Origin: Neocallimastix lanati (nom. inval.)
Taxonomy: Eukaryota; Neocallimastigomycota; Neocallimastigomycetes; Neocallimastigales; Neocallimastigaceae
Direction of reading: 5' to 3'
Length of the DNA: 64,000 nucleotides
Assembly (NCBI GenBank): GCA_016946835.1
Contig: JACVTC010000057.1
Coordinates: 387,501-451,500 of the forward strand
The position numbers were made by a program, and so were the translations under genes. Below the pieces are notes generated by a model, which was not told the origin of the DNA, did not search any database, and saw only the letters and a list, made by a program, of their open reading frames with translations. Position 1 is the first letter of the stretch, and every line of letters begins with the position of its first letter. Positions 38,290 through 51,755 of this stretch are shown one piece after another.

Positions 38290-39665
38290 ATTTTTTTTTC
38301 ATCATTTATTTCTTATAAAATTTCAGATGTTGTTTTATTTCCATATAAAAATTCATATACTTTATTTCTGAAATATTCAGATCATGAATAATATTTACCT
38401 TCTTTAACTACTTGGATTGAGGTAAATTGTAACCTCTTTATAAAATTACAATCTACCTTTTCACAAACATCATTATCATCATATAAACTAGAAATACCTA
38501 ATATTACTTTTATAAAACTAAAAAAAAAGATTTGTATTCATCGTAAGAAAGAATAAAATGCTTTTGCATTTCTTTTGATGTTAGGATTTTTAATACTTCA
38601 AATGCTTTTTCTTTTTCTTTTTTTTTTTTTTTTTTTTCATCTATATATTTACATATGGCTATATTAAAATTACTAGGAATAACTCCAGATAGCTCAGATT
38701 TATTACCTGAAAGAATATTATAGTGAAATTTTTTATTCAAAAGTCTCATATAATAATTTTTATAAAATATGTAATTTATAAGTTTTCTACTACTTAAAGA
38801 TTCATTTTCATCCAATTTAAAATCTTCATCTTTATTAAAAATTTAAAATATAAATAATTTAAAAATAAAAATGTAATATTTTATAATATAAAATTTAATA
38901 ATATAAAATTTAATTATATATGTGATATTTTTATGATTTTTTTTTTTTTAATAATATTAATTTTTAATTACCAATTATCTGAAGAAATTTTTTCTTTTAT
39001 TTCTTTAATTTAATGCCTCTTCAGTATTATTACTATTAGATCAGGATATGAAAATTTAATGTCATTTCTAAAAGAATAAATAAATTCATATATAGAATTT
39101 GTTCCAACTTCCGAATCTTTTATTTTATTTTATTTTTCAAAAATTAGAAAAATAAATAAAAGAATGATAAATTAGAAATAACAATAATATTATTATTAAT
39201 ATTGTTATAATTATTATGTTATTATTATTATTATTATTTATTGCTATTACTATTATATTATTATATTATTATTATATTATTATTACAATTACTATTATTA
39301 ATACTACTATTATTTATATATTTAATATTTATTAATACTACTATTATTTATATTAGTATTAGTATTATTATTACTATTATCATTATCTAAATATTTAATT
39401 CTTATTTTTATTTTTTCATCAATTAAATTTAATATTACCATCGAATAATCCATTATATCCAATTAATTTTGTACTATTTTTCTTTTTTTCTTCTTCTAAA
39501 ATATATTTTCCATAATTTAATAATTCATTCCATGTTGATGGTTTTTTTAATTCATATTTATCCAATAACGTTTGATTGTAATATAAAACAGGGAAACGTA
39601 TAGAGAGAGGCTATTAAAATTATAATAATATAATGATTTAATAAATATTTAATATATATATGAAA

Positions 39666-39699
<34 letters not shown>

Positions 39700-40270
39700 T
39701 TTGTAGTTATTATTATTTTATATTATTATCATTATTATTATTATCATTACTATAATTTATATTTAATATTTATTTAATTGTTTATAAAAAAGGAATAGAA
39801 ATTTAATATATTAATAATAATAAAAAAAAAAAAAAAAAAAAGAAAAATAACAATAAATAATAATATTTAATAAAAAATAAAAATATTTACTAAACCATAT
39901 AATTTATTATTTGAAATTGGTAATAATTTTGGATTGTACATATTAATATGTTCTTTCGGCAAATAATCGTATAAATTTACAAAATATTTTCTATTATTTA
40001 ATAATATTTCATTATCTACAAAATATAAATCATAATCATATTTATTATAACCATTTGGATCAAAGGAAGCACTAATATTGCTAATATCAAGATTTTGAAA
40101 TGTTACATAAAAATTTATATCCAAATTAATTTTATTATTAATTAAATATTTTTTAAATTCATCAATAAAATAATAATATAAATGAATGTCTTCATTGTTG
40201 TTGTATGTATATTTTATTAAATAGTTTTCGAGAGAAGTTGTTGTATTTCCAATACAAATAATAATAATTT
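38290..40270 (-). pseudogene. Extracellular solute-binding (periplasmic-binding-protein-like) gene, intron-containing, broken
   Basis: Pieces on the minus strand read in order. 40260-39891: CIGNTTTSLENYLIKYTYNN to ISNNKLYGL. An intron 39890-39611 (GT...AG) gives KLYGL joined to PLSIRFPVLYYNQTLLDKYE. 39610-39436: TWNELLNYGKYILEEEKKK to YNGLFDG. About 39107-39000: TNSIYEFIYSFRNDI then a frameshift before SNNTEEALN. 38835-38516: LDENESLSSRKLINYIF to ILTSKEMQKHFILSYDEY. 38515-38300: GISSLYDDNDVCEKVDCNF to EFLYGNKTTSEIL. This layout (YYN..L..KY, TWDEL, SLYE, EAL, TSKEMQ, G.SLYDD) is that of ABC-type sugar-binding proteins, found in gut fungi as ectodomains of GPCR-like receptors. A TGA within the last piece, frameshifts and lack of a membrane part show it is dead or truncated. 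Confidence 0.7.
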
Positions 40271-40564
40271 TTATTTTTATAAATAGAAGTTGTTAAATAT
40301 TTATATCTATTGGTTTATGGTTAAAATTAATTTATTAATATTATCAATTTTAATATATATTTTTTAATCGTACATATTTAAAATATCAATAAAAATAGAA
40401 TAAAAAATATTTTTTTAGTGTTCATTTTTTTATAAAAAAAAAAAAAAAAATTATTAATATTTTTGTATAATTAGTTAATTTTTATTTAATGTTAATTTAT
40501 ATTTAGAAAGATATTATAGAATCTTTGATACATATTTTTAAAAAAAACAATATATTATGTGATA

Positions 40565-40800
40565 AATATAGTGGCACATGTAGGTAAAAAGTACATTATA
40601 ATAGATATCAATGAAATAAAAAATAAAAATAAAAAAAAAATGTTTTTAAATGTTTCAGCTTAGTGTATTATGCTGGGAATGATCCCTACCTAACATTAGT
40701 AAAATAATAAAACATTGAAGTAACATCTTTAAAATAGATAGTGTAGTGTCTACGTCTACTAAACTCTCCCTTAGCTCATCTTCATTACCATTATTAATGG
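40565..40800 (-). mobile_element. LINE 3'-end fragment
   Basis: Minus strand matches the tail of the 33-36 kb LINE. Plus-strand CACATGTAGGTAAAAAGTAC is the complement of its GTACTTTTCACCTACATGT, and AAGTAACATCTTTAAAATAG plus ACTAAACTCTCCC complement its GAGAGTTTAGTGG...CTATTTTAAAGATGTTACTT. The part between is deleted or diverged. No poly(A) remains at its left end, so the 3' terminus has been lost. Confidence 0.75.
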
Positions 40801-40954
40801 TATTATTACAAGTAAATCAATAATAAAATTTTTATAAAAAATATTTAAATATAAAATTATGTGAATTTCATTATTATTATTATGTCATTATTATTTTTAC
40901 TATTAATTTATTTTGTTATAATTATTTTTATTATCATAAACTAATTTATTACTA

Positions 40955-40961
40955 TCCATAA

Positions 40962-41013
<52 letters not shown>

Positions 41014-41045
41014 AAATAATAAATAATAAATTAATAAATTAATAA
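40955..41045 (+). repeat. (AAAT)n then (AAT)n-like microsatellite
   Basis: About 15 AAAT units pass into AATAAATAAT repeats. No gene in 40801-41220. Confidence 0.85.
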
Positions 41046-41224
41046 ATAATATAAAATAATACATATCAAAAAAAAATATATATATAATAAAAGACTTCTT
41101 TAATAGAAATAACGAATAAATGTGATATAAGTTTTAAATCTAAAAGACAAGTTAAAATAACTTGATATAAACTATATTAAAATAAAACATGCATAAATTA
41201 AAATATAAAGTATTTCATTAAAAT

Positions 41225-41305
41225 ATATTAAGAGTTTTTAATAATAATAATAATTGTATTTCTAATAATAATCATCATCAAAATAATCATAATAAACTAA
41301 TAATT

Positions 41306-41337
<32 letters not shown>

Positions 41338-41443
41338 TATATAAATAATAATAATAATAATATAAAGATTGTATTTCTAATAAAAATCATCATTATAATA
41401 ATCATAATAAACTAATAATTTTAATAATAATAATAATAACAAC

Positions 41444-41475
<32 letters not shown>

Positions 41476-41524
41476 GATTGTATTTCTAATAATAATAATA
41501 ATAATACTAAAAAGATTGTATTTC

Positions 41525-41587
<63 letters not shown>

Positions 41588-41748
41588 GATTGTATTCCTA
41601 ATAATGATATTAATAATAAAAAGGTTATATTTCTAATTATAATGATAATAATAATAATAATTATATAAATAATAATAATAATTATAAAAAGATTGTATTT
41701 CTAATAATAATAATAATAATAATAATAATTATAAAAAGATTGTATTTC

Positions 41749-41782
<34 letters not shown>

Positions 41783-41845
41783 TATAAAAAGATTGTATTT
41801 CTAATAATAATAATAATAATAATAATTATAAAAAGATTGTATTTC

Positions 41846-41888
<43 letters not shown>

Positions 41889-42031
41889 TATAAAAAGATT
41901 GTATTTCTAATAATAATAATAATAATAATAATAAAAATATTCTATTTCAAATAAAAATAATAATAATAATAATAATAAAAATATTGTATTTCAAATAATA
42001 ATAATAATAATAATAAAAATATTGTATTTCA

Positions 42032-42102
<71 letters not shown>

Positions 42103-42114
42103 TATTGTATTTCA

Positions 42115-42203
<89 letters not shown>

Positions 42204-42235
42204 TATTGTATTTCAAATAATAATAATAATAATAA
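41225..42235 (+). repeat. AAT-rich minisatellite with AAAGATTGTATTTCTAA spacers
   Basis: Roughly 1 kb in which AAAAAGATTGTATTTCTAA (later AAAAATATTGTATTTCAAA) recurs about 16 times, separated by (AAT)n tracts from 4 to more than 30 units. Spacer changes occur in runs: the GATTGTATTTCT form fills 41360-41930 and the TATTGTATTTCA form 41934-42235. This indicates local unit amplification. No coding frame is implied. Confidence 0.9.
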
Positions 42236-42591
42236 ATTAGATTATCCTTTTTTCAAGTAGTAGAAAAGAATGAAGATTATTTGATAAAAAATTCATAAAT
42301 TTCATAATAATATATATACTATTTTTTTTTTTTTATTTTCGTTATATATATATATAAATATATATATATTAATTTTTCTATAAAGAAATATTATATTTTA
42401 ATAATAAAAAAGGAATACCAATTTATTTAAATATATGAAAAAATTAAAATATATCTTATGTTTAATTATTCATTCAAAAAAAGTATTTATTATTTATTTT
42501 AGTACGTGATTTAAAAAAAAAACTAAAAATGAATGTTAATAAAATTCATATGATTTATTATTCTCAAATATTACGATTATTTAATTAACAT

Positions 42592-42644
<53 letters not shown>

Positions 42645-42883
42645 AAAAAAAAAATATTATATTTAAATAAATTTTTAAAAATATAAATAAAAATATTAGT
42701 GATAATTTTATGTGATATAGTTAACCAATTTGAAATAATTTTTTATTATATTTTTGTTTTTATTATTTTAAAGTTTGCTTTTTATCAAATTATTTTTTAA
42801 CTATTTAATATTTGATATAATTGATATATATATAAAATCTTTTATTTAATAATTCAATATAAAATTTATGACTCAATTGTTTA

Positions 42884-42925
<42 letters not shown>

Positions 42926-43104
42926 CACATGTTATTCTTTATTATTTTTAATTATTGATATAGAATTTTTAATATTTAAATTTTTATTTATTTATTTATT
43001 TATTTATATATTTATTATATTTATTATAAATATATTTTTTATTTTTTATTTTATACTATATTGTAGAAATATTTAATTAAAATATATATTGTAGAAACAT
43101 GTTA

Positions 43105-43164
43105 AAAAAATTGTTCATTGAACTTTATTTTTTTTTTTTAATAAAGTTCTATGAACAATTTTTT
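43105..43164. repeat. 25-bp-stem hairpin
   Basis: Arms 43105-43129 and 43140-43164 (cores TTGTTCATTGAACTTTATT and AATAAAGTTCTATGAACAA) pair over 25 bp with one mismatch around a 10-T loop. Confidence 0.9.
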
Positions 43165-44536
43165 AAATTAAACAATTATTTTTTTAATAATTTTCTTATA
43201 GAGTACATCATTAATAAAAACGACTAAAAAATGAAAAATATAAATTAAAAATAAAAAAAATAAAATTTTTTTTAAAAACAAATTATGGTAAGATTTTATA
43301 TATAATAAAAAAAAAAATAATTTTATTATTTATGATTTAATTTTAAATTTTAAATTTTATTAATTTAATTAAATTTTTTTTTTTATTTTTTGTATTATTA
43401 TTATTTTTGTAATTTTAAATATTAATAAATTTTATGTTATAATATTTTAATAATATAAAATTTTAATTTTAATAATTAGACACATTTGTTTTATCTTTAA
43501 ATAATAATTTTTTTTTATTAATTATTTTTTTATAAAAATTTATTTAATAATTATTCAATATTTAAATAATTTTTTTAACCTTGTTATCATCATATGAAAA
43601 GTTAATATTATTATAAGAAAAGTTTAAATCTCAATTTGCATTTTTTTTGTGATATTAGCAATAATTAAAACTTATTACTGACAATTTCGTATTAATATTA
43701 TAATATTATACATAATTGTATAAACATACAGATATTTTTTTTTTCCATAAATACTAAAACTATATTTTATTTAATTATAATATTAATATTTCGTATGAGA
43801 AACATATATAAATATATTAATATTTTTAAAATTATTATGTATTATTATTCATATGAATAGAACAACAGGAAAAAAATGTGATTAATAGCTTCTTTAAAAA
43901 AAGAAATATATAAAATTTTATACATTATAAAAAACAAAATAACAAAATATATACAGAATTAGTTTATCTTTTATTTATTTATTTATTTAATATATAAAAA
44001 ATACAAAACTATTACGATTAGCATTTGCATTTTATACGTTAAAATGGTCACATTTGTTTATAATATTGGTCAGTTGAAAAGTTTAATATTAACAATTAAT
44101 TTAGTTTAATATTTCAAAAATTTTTGATATTATTCCTACATTATTTAATATATACATTTCATGACAGATATGTGAAAAAAAAATAATGTTAAAATTTTAA
44201 TTTTTAAATAAAATATCAAGATAAACAATCAAACAAATAATTTATAAATATATACTAATAATAAAGTATTAATTAAAAAAATAGGGAAATTTTTATATTT
44301 ATTATAATGCATATATTTTCATTTTTTATATTATTTATATTTATTTTTATATTATTTAGATGAAAAATGTCATGATTTTAAATGTCCGGCTTTTATAATA
44401 ACTCTAATTAATAGTATAGTTTAATATAATAACTATATTCTATATGATATCTATTCAGTTTATTATATATATTTAAAAAAATTTATTATAATAAAATGAT
44501 AAAATGAAATAATAATAATAAATATTTATAAATAAC

Positions 44537-44571
<35 letters not shown>

Positions 44572-45613
44572 ATAATAGAAGAAATAATAATAAATAATTA
44601 GTGTCAAATGATTAAATTTATTAAACCATTTATTTTTATTTACTATCATTTTTAATATCATATTGGATTAAAAATTTAATATTTTTTTTAGAGTCTTCTG
44701 TAAATATTATTAGTAGTTAATTTCATACCAAATATTAGAGTATCCTTTATTCATAATATATATATTTTATTATTTTTATCATAAAAGTAATAGTTTTAAT
44801 TTTAATTTTTATTTTATTTCTTTTATATAATTACATCATTTTTAATTATTATTATTATTTTATATTTTTTTTAATATTTTTCAAAGTATTTATTTTTATT
44901 TTTATTTTTTTTTTTTTTTAGAGTTTTTCTATATATATTTTTTTTTTAGTTTATTTTTATTTTTTTTTATTATTTTTTATTATTTTTTAATTTTGTTGAA
45001 TTAAAATTGAAAATAATTAAATAGTTCAAGCCATTTGTTGTTTTTGTTATTTCCTTAATTAAATTAAATATTGAATCCATAAATAATTTAATTAAATAAT
45101 ATATGCTTTGAATTGTTTAATATATATTACAGTATAATAGTTCAATTGAAAATTGTATTACTCATTTTTAATATAAATTAAAGTTTCATGTAAAATTTAA
45201 CTTAACATATTAATAAATATTATTTTTGGTTACTCACATGATTTAAACTATTTTGGTTATATAAATATTCACATGCTATATTTTAATATACTCGAATATA
45301 CCAGAAGAGTTTATTAGTAATATATGTATTTTTTTCTATTTTTACTATATAATTAGATAAATATATAAAAATATTTATAATATATACAAAAATAAAAATT
45401 AAATATATAAAAAATATCACATAATATAATATAATTATATATAATTTCTATAGCATATACAAATTATGAAAATAAAATTTTTTATTATAATTTTTCCATT
45501 GACTCTAATTATTATAATAATTCTAAATATTTTCATAAAAAAAAAAAAAAAAAAGATGGCACTTTATTTATTTTTTATTTATTATTGTTATTATTATTAT
45601 TTTTTTTTTTACT

Positions 45614-45648
45614 AGGATTAGTGAGAGGAACAACACTAATCCTCTCAC
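45614..45648. repeat. Two overlapping, mutually exclusive hairpins
   Basis: AGGATTAGTG (45614-45623) pairs with CACTAATCCT (45634-45643), while GTGAGAGGA (45621-45629) pairs with TCCTCTCAC (45640-45648). The two stems share bases at their edges and cannot both form in full. Confidence 0.75.
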
Positions 45649-46044
45649 AAATAAAATGCTCTATACACTTGAAATTGTATAATCTAGCAACAATATATTT
45701 ATGGAAAGAAAAGAAAAGAAAAGAAAATAACTGCTCAAAAAAATAATACTTTAAAGCAAGAAAAAAAAATAGTATAAAATTAAAAAAAAATGTTATAGGC
45801 TAAAGGAATATTTTAATATGATAATAATGGATATAATTTATTTTATTTTTTAATTTTTTTAATTTTTTAATTATATTATAAATTTCAAAAAAAAAGTTAA
45901 ATAATATTTTATTTTTAGAGCAGGGTCTATTTTTAATACATAATTTTATACTCATTTTTTTTTGTATATCACATCGTGTGTCTCTTGATAACTTTTTATT
46001 TTATATTATAAAAAACATTTCAGTATAAATTTAAAGAAAAAATA

Positions 46045-46085
<41 letters not shown>

Positions 46086-47591
46086 AATAGAAATAAATAA
46101 TTATTAGAAAATATTATTCAATAGAAAAAAAAAGAAATTTTTTATTTTAATTTTTTTTTATTAAAGATTTTCTAAAATTTGTTAAATTATGGCTAAATAA
46201 ATAATTAAGAAAAAAATTATTTTAAGAAATTACTTTTATACTAATAATAGTATTAAAATATAAATTATTTATATTATAATTATTTATAATTATTATAATT
46301 ATTATTTTTCTTATTTTTTCAATAATTTTTTAATTCTAATTTATGAGAATTTGTGGTTCATGCAAGAAATATCCAATGGATGGTGGTGTATTTTAAATAT
46401 TAATAAATTATTAATAATTTTTAATTAGTTGTAATGTACTAATTTATTAAATATAATTCTGTAAAAATTTGAAAATTTATAAAAAAAAAAAATTTTTTTT
46501 TACAGGAAAATTTTTCTAAAGAAGATTATTTTAATTTTAATTTTATTATTATTTTTAAAATTAATATATTAATTATTAATTAATGATATATATAACTTTT
46601 ATTTTCTGTTTATTCTATAAAGATAATAGAAAATTCTCAACAAAAGATGATGTTAAATAATAATAAAGAGAAAAAAAGAAAAATGAATTCATTAATAATT
46701 ATTATTTATTATTTTTGAGCATATAAATATTTTCTGCAAAATTTTTTATTTTTATTTTATTTAATACAATATTTTATTAATAAAATATAGAAATATTTTT
46801 GAAAATTATTAAATACATTACATTTTACATTTACATTATTTATCATTTGAAACTTTTTTTTTTTTATAAAAAAAGATGAAGATAAGTATAAATATTAACT
46901 AATTATTATTTTAAATAAGAATTAAAAAATTTATTTATGTGTAAATTAAATATAATATTAACTTTAAAATTAATAGGAAGGTTATTTTATTTATTTTATT
47001 TATTTATATAAAACAAATGATCTATGAATATCCATATTTGGAATTTTTTTAAAAAAATAATTTGTTTTTTTTTTATATTTAAATTATTCGTTCATTTTTT
47101 GGTAATTAAAAAAATTAAAATTTATATATAGATTTTATATTTATAAAAATTATTAATAATTAATAAAGAATTATTAAGAATTTATCAAATACTATTAATA
47201 ATTAATAGAATATAGTAAATTATACATAGATTATAATATAAATAATAATATAAACATTATAAAAATATAATTAATTTAAACAAAACATAAAATATAAATA
47301 ATTTATTAAAAAAAATATTTATATAATGATATAACAAAATATACATATATATTCTGGAAAAAAGGTTAAATAATTAAGGATATTACTCTCAAAGCTTCAA
47401 TAATATAAATAAATTCGTCAACATTCTATTAATATCTTTTTTACTATTTAAAGATAATCTGATATTTAATATATTTATCTTCATTTGAAATTTTTTTTTA
47501 AATTCTTTTTTTTCCTTTTATTATTCTTTATTTTTTTTTTAATTCTTTGATATAATTGATAATTAATTAAATAATAATATTATGAAATTCG

Positions 47592-47624
<33 letters not shown>

Positions 47625-49000
47625 ATCAAAATATCTTAATATTTTTATTTTTATTTTATTTAATTTATTTTTTTAATTTTTAATTTTAATATTTTAATTA
47701 AAACCTTTCATTATCTATATAAAATATATAATTTGTTTTATTTTATTTTTATTATAATTTTTAAATGAATTTAATAATAAATGCCATTTGTTAATTTTAT
47801 TTAACTCCTTTATTTAAAAATATTTAAAAATAATAAATATAAACTCAAAATTATTATTATATATCATTATAAAAATTGTTATGAAAAAAATCTAATTATT
47901 TTAATTTTTTTTTTTTTTTTTTTTTTTTTTAATACTTCAAAATTTTATTATTAATATTCTTTTTACTTTTTACTTTTTTCTTTTCTTTTCTCTCTCTCTC
48001 TTTTTTTTTTTTCTTTTATTTTTATTTTTTTATTTTAATTAATAACTAGGAAAAAAGAATCTTTATATTTTTAATTAGTATTATTCCTATTAAGAAAGAA
48101 TGATCATACGGCCTAAATCCATTTAGCATTTTTGTATTAAAAAAAAAAAAAAAAAGAAGCTTTTTATGCATTATTAACTAGTTCATTATTTTCAAGTAAT
48201 TCATATTAAAAAGGCTTATATTAATTTATATTAATAATATATTATAGTTTTATATTATGATAAATACAATTGAAAATGTGATTTCTAAGATGTTTGATGT
48301 GATAAATAATGTGTCTAAGTAATATATTAATGTATACAATAATTAATATATTATATAATATATTACTATTTATAGTTTAATTTTATGCTCATTTATTTTC
48401 CTTATAATTAATATATAGAAACTATATAGAATATTAGTATTATATATATATTATTTAGTATGAGGTATACAGAATAATCTAAATAAAAATAAAATATATT
48501 AATCAATATATAAATATATTATAATATATAATATTAATTAATTTATAATATATAGTTAATATACAGTATAATATATTACAATATAAAATCTATTCATTTT
48601 TTTTTTAAAAATAAAAAAACAAAAATAAAAAAAAAAAACAAGAAAGAAAACAATTATTAATTATTATTAATTAAAATTAAAAAAAAAAAAAAAAATTAAA
48701 TTTTATTATTAAATAAATTTTTAATTATAGAATTCTATTTATTATCAATTTACCAAAATTTAAATTGAATGAAAAAGTATAAATAGTTGTAAAAAGTTTT
48801 GTTTTTTTGAAATTTTTATTCTACTTTTTTTCTTTCTCGCTTTTACTCGTTTAAAGCTGACTAATAAAGAATAGAAAAAAAAATAATAATTTTAATATTT
48901 TAAATATAAAAAAAGTGTTTTAAAAAAAAGAAGATTTAATTATAATTACCTCTCTCAGTAGAAAGAACAAATCAAGCACGTAAAACCGTATACCAAAATC

Positions 49001-49144
49001 GTTAAAGAAGAAGAAAAAAAAGAAAAATTTACTACAAAAGCCAAGAAATTTAGACGAACTTTATTAATATAAAAACCAAAAAAAAAAAATAGTAACTTTC
49101 AATAAATAAAAACTCCAAAAGAATTAACTTTTTATCAGTTGAAA
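49001..49144 (+). promoter_or_regulatory. Leader of the nucleotidase gene
   Basis: A-rich, less T-rich than the desert, with pyrimidine stretches upstream at about 48820-48845 (TTTTTTTCTTTCTCGC). Such C/T-rich then A-rich organisation is typical of fungal promoters and leaders; no defined motif can be named. Confidence 0.35.
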
Positions 49145-50125
49145 ATGATAATCTCACAACACCCAGTTAGAGTTCCATCCATTGATGAAAAAATCAATGA
49201 AGATATTTCTTATCAAAAGGATATTGCAAATGTAGCAAGAACAAAGGCCGTACTGAACTATATCCTTTCTATGATACTTGCTTGTGGTAATGTGGAAATT
49301 AAGGATTTCGAAAGTGTTGAAAAGAAATTGTTGAAGATAATAGTAGATGGTAAGGATAAACTTCATCTTATTTCTGATTTTGATATGACCATTACTAAGT
49401 ATTGGTACAATGGTTCAAGAAGTCCAAGTTCTCATGATATTCTTACCAGAAGTTCCAAAGTAAGTGAAAATTATCGTAAGAAATGTGAAGCTTTTAAAGC
49501 TAAATATTATCCAATTGAAATATCACCGGAACTCACTAATGAAGAAAAACTTCCATACATGATTGAATGGTGGGAAAATGCTGATCAAGCTATTCTTGAT
49601 GAAAAAATTCACAAAGATACAATTGCTGATATGGTACGTGAAACTCCAGTAGTATATCGTCCAGGAATTAAGGATGTTTTATACAGTTGTAAGGAAAAGA
49701 AAATTCCATTTTTAGTCTTTTCTGCTGGTGTACAAAATATTATTCAGGAAGCTTTAGCTCAATCTAATCTTTTATTTGATAATATGAATGTGGTTTCCAA
49801 TAAAATGGCATTTAATGAAAAGACTGGAATTTGTGATAGATTTGTTGGACAATTATACCACGTTTTTAATAAGGATAAATTTGGATTGGAAGGTACACCT
49901 TATGAAAAATTAATAGAAAATCGTAGTAATGTTATCATTTGTGGTGATTCTCTTGGTGATATTAAAATGGCTGATGGTGTTAAACATGATACTTGCTTAT
50001 CAATTGGTTTCCTTAATTTAAATAAGGAAAAGATGATAGATAAATACAAGGATACTTTTGATATTGTAATTACTGATGATGGTTCATTTGATTTAGTCAA
50101 TGAAATTTTAAGAATACTTCTTTAA
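49145..50125 (+). CDS. Cytosolic 5'-nucleotidase III-like (pyrimidine 5'-nucleotidase, HAD fold)
   Basis: 326 residues from the ATG at 49145; the frame is open two codons further to a TTG, but ATG after an A-rich leader is the natural start. HAD motif I is SDFDMTIT (nucleophile D78, acid/base D80), motif II FSAG (S193), motif III/IV GDSLGD with D268 and D272. Family-specific blocks of NT5C3/UMPH-1 are clear: KYYPIE, LTNEEKLPYMIEWW, GQLYHVFNK and MADGV. It should dephosphorylate UMP, CMP or related nucleoside monophosphates in the cytosol with Mg2+. Length fits the family (about 290-340). No signal peptide, no intron. It is flanked by gene deserts on both sides. Confidence 0.92.
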   Translation: MIISQHPVRVPSIDEKINEDISYQKDIANVARTKAVLNYILSMILACGNVEIKDFESVEKKLLKIIVDGKDKLHLISDFDMTITKYWYNGSRSPSSHDILTRSSKVSENYRKKCEAFKAKYYPIEISPELTNEEKLPYMIEWWENADQAILDEKIHKDTIADMVRETPVVYRPGIKDVLYSCKEKKIPFLVFSAGVQNIIQEALAQSNLLFDNMNVVSNKMAFNEKTGICDRFVGQLYHVFNKDKFGLEGTPYEKLIENRSNVIICGDSLGDIKMADGVKHDTCLSIGFLNLNKEKMIDKYKDTFDIVITDDGSFDLVNEILRILL

Positions 50126-50275
50126 TTCTTTAATTTAGATCAATAAAATTTAAATCAAGTACATCATTATTTAAAGCAAATATCAAAAAACATTCGTAGT
50201 TTAACATTCATAATTATTCAATAAGTATATTCATGAAATATTTTAAACTTATATATTTTTTAAAATTCGTATTAC

Positions 50276-50308
<33 letters not shown>

Positions 50309-51750
50309 AACAATAATTTATATTAGACATCTCGTAACAATTAAAGTTATAGTAAAAAAAAAATTATCAATACTAATCGAAAATAATATTTCTTAAATGA
50401 AAAAGTAGTAATTATATAATTAGAAAAATCAAGAAAAAAAAACAAAATGATTATCGTAGTATATTCAAGATTGTTTTATAATAATTCTTATATATCTTTA
50501 TTTGAAGAAAATAATTAAAATGAAATATTATAAAATAATTGGGAATGATGGATAAAGAAATTAAATATATAATTATTATTTCGCATACACATTTGATATA
50601 CCATCTTTTTTTTTTTTTATCTAAAAAGTTATATATTAATATCATATATGAAATTATAAAATATATATATAAAATAGATTTTATTATAATAAGCTATTTT
50701 ATATCTTACTTTTTTTTTATTTTCTTATTAATAATTTAAAAAGTTAACTATTATAATAGAAATAATATAATTTATTTTTATTTTATACCCAATATATTTT
50801 TTTTTTATAGTATTTTAAAATTTTATGAAGTTTTTATTATAAAAAAAAATCATTTTATAGAAAAAATTTTTTTATTTATATTGTTTCTAATATAATTATA
50901 AACTTTATAAAAAAAAAAAAAAAAAAGATTACAAAAAGAGTATTCCTTTTGAATATTTTCAGCAAATATAATAGAAAATAAAAAAAAAATATATATAATA
51001 ATAATAATATTATAAATGATCAAAAAATTTTATCAAGAAATTTTTTGTAATAATATATATATTAATTTTATTTATGATATATATATATATATATATGAAA
51101 GTGCTAATAATATCAAAAAAAAAAAAAAAAAAAAGAAAGTATGATAGTTTATTGTTAAGAGTTTAATAATTATGTACAGGAAATTGAAGAAAAAAGAATT
51201 TTTTTTTTCTTTTTGAAAATTTTAAAACTTAATCAAATATTAAAAAGTTATAATAATACTTAAAGTTTTATAGCTTTTTATTATATTTTTTATTAAATTT
51301 TTATATTACTTAAAGTTATATACTTTTTTCTCATTTTTTTTCTTCAATTTTTTAAAAAAAAGATAAATTTTAAAAAATTAATTTTATCCAATAAGAATTA
51401 AAATTATTAATCATTATATAAAATTATTTTTTCTTTTTCTTTTTTTTATTATTATATTTTTATTCTTTTTTTGTATTTATATTATATATATATTTCAGTA
51501 AATTAATTTATTTTTTATTTTATCCATCAATTTTATAAAATTAAATGTAATATTTTTAAAAACTTTAAAAATTTAAAAAAAAAAAATAAAAAAAAAAAAT
51601 TATTTTTAAAATATATATATATATATTGGATAGTAGCTCTTTTCAATTTTTTTTTAATTTTTAAACTTTAAATAAATAAAAAAAAAAAAATTTAAATACA
51701 AATTTAAATGAATAAATAAATAAAAAAAGGATTTTATTTTTTTTTTTAAT
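50126..51750. other. 3' flank and AT-rich intergenic
   Basis: 3'UTR-like sequence followed by a poly(A) tract of about 28 (50279-50306), then low-complexity A/T to the LINE array. Short frames here are low-complexity artefacts. Confidence 0.5.
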
Positions 51751-51755
51751 TATTT

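Larger units (their letters stand above)
42240..49000. other. Long AT-rich gene desert
   Basis: Nearly 7 kb without a supportable gene. It holds very long T tracts (about 45 at 42593, 30 at 42889, 37 at 46047, 25 at 47594, 24 at 47906), A tracts (29 at 44539), TA runs and two hairpins listed separately. I looked on both strands for protein motifs and tRNA-like arms and found none. Confidence 0.6.

Noticed and set aside
41225-42235. CRISPR-like array of repeated units with spacers
   Set aside because: Spacers are AAT microsatellite of varying length, not unique sequence, and the genome is eukaryotic.
49139-49144. TTG start two codons upstream in the nucleotidase gene
   Set aside because: Nuclear fungal genes start at ATG; ATG at 49145 follows an A-rich leader.
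50451-50739. Two short opposed frames after the nucleotidase gene
   Set aside because: Ile/Tyr/Lys-rich low-complexity translations with no motif.
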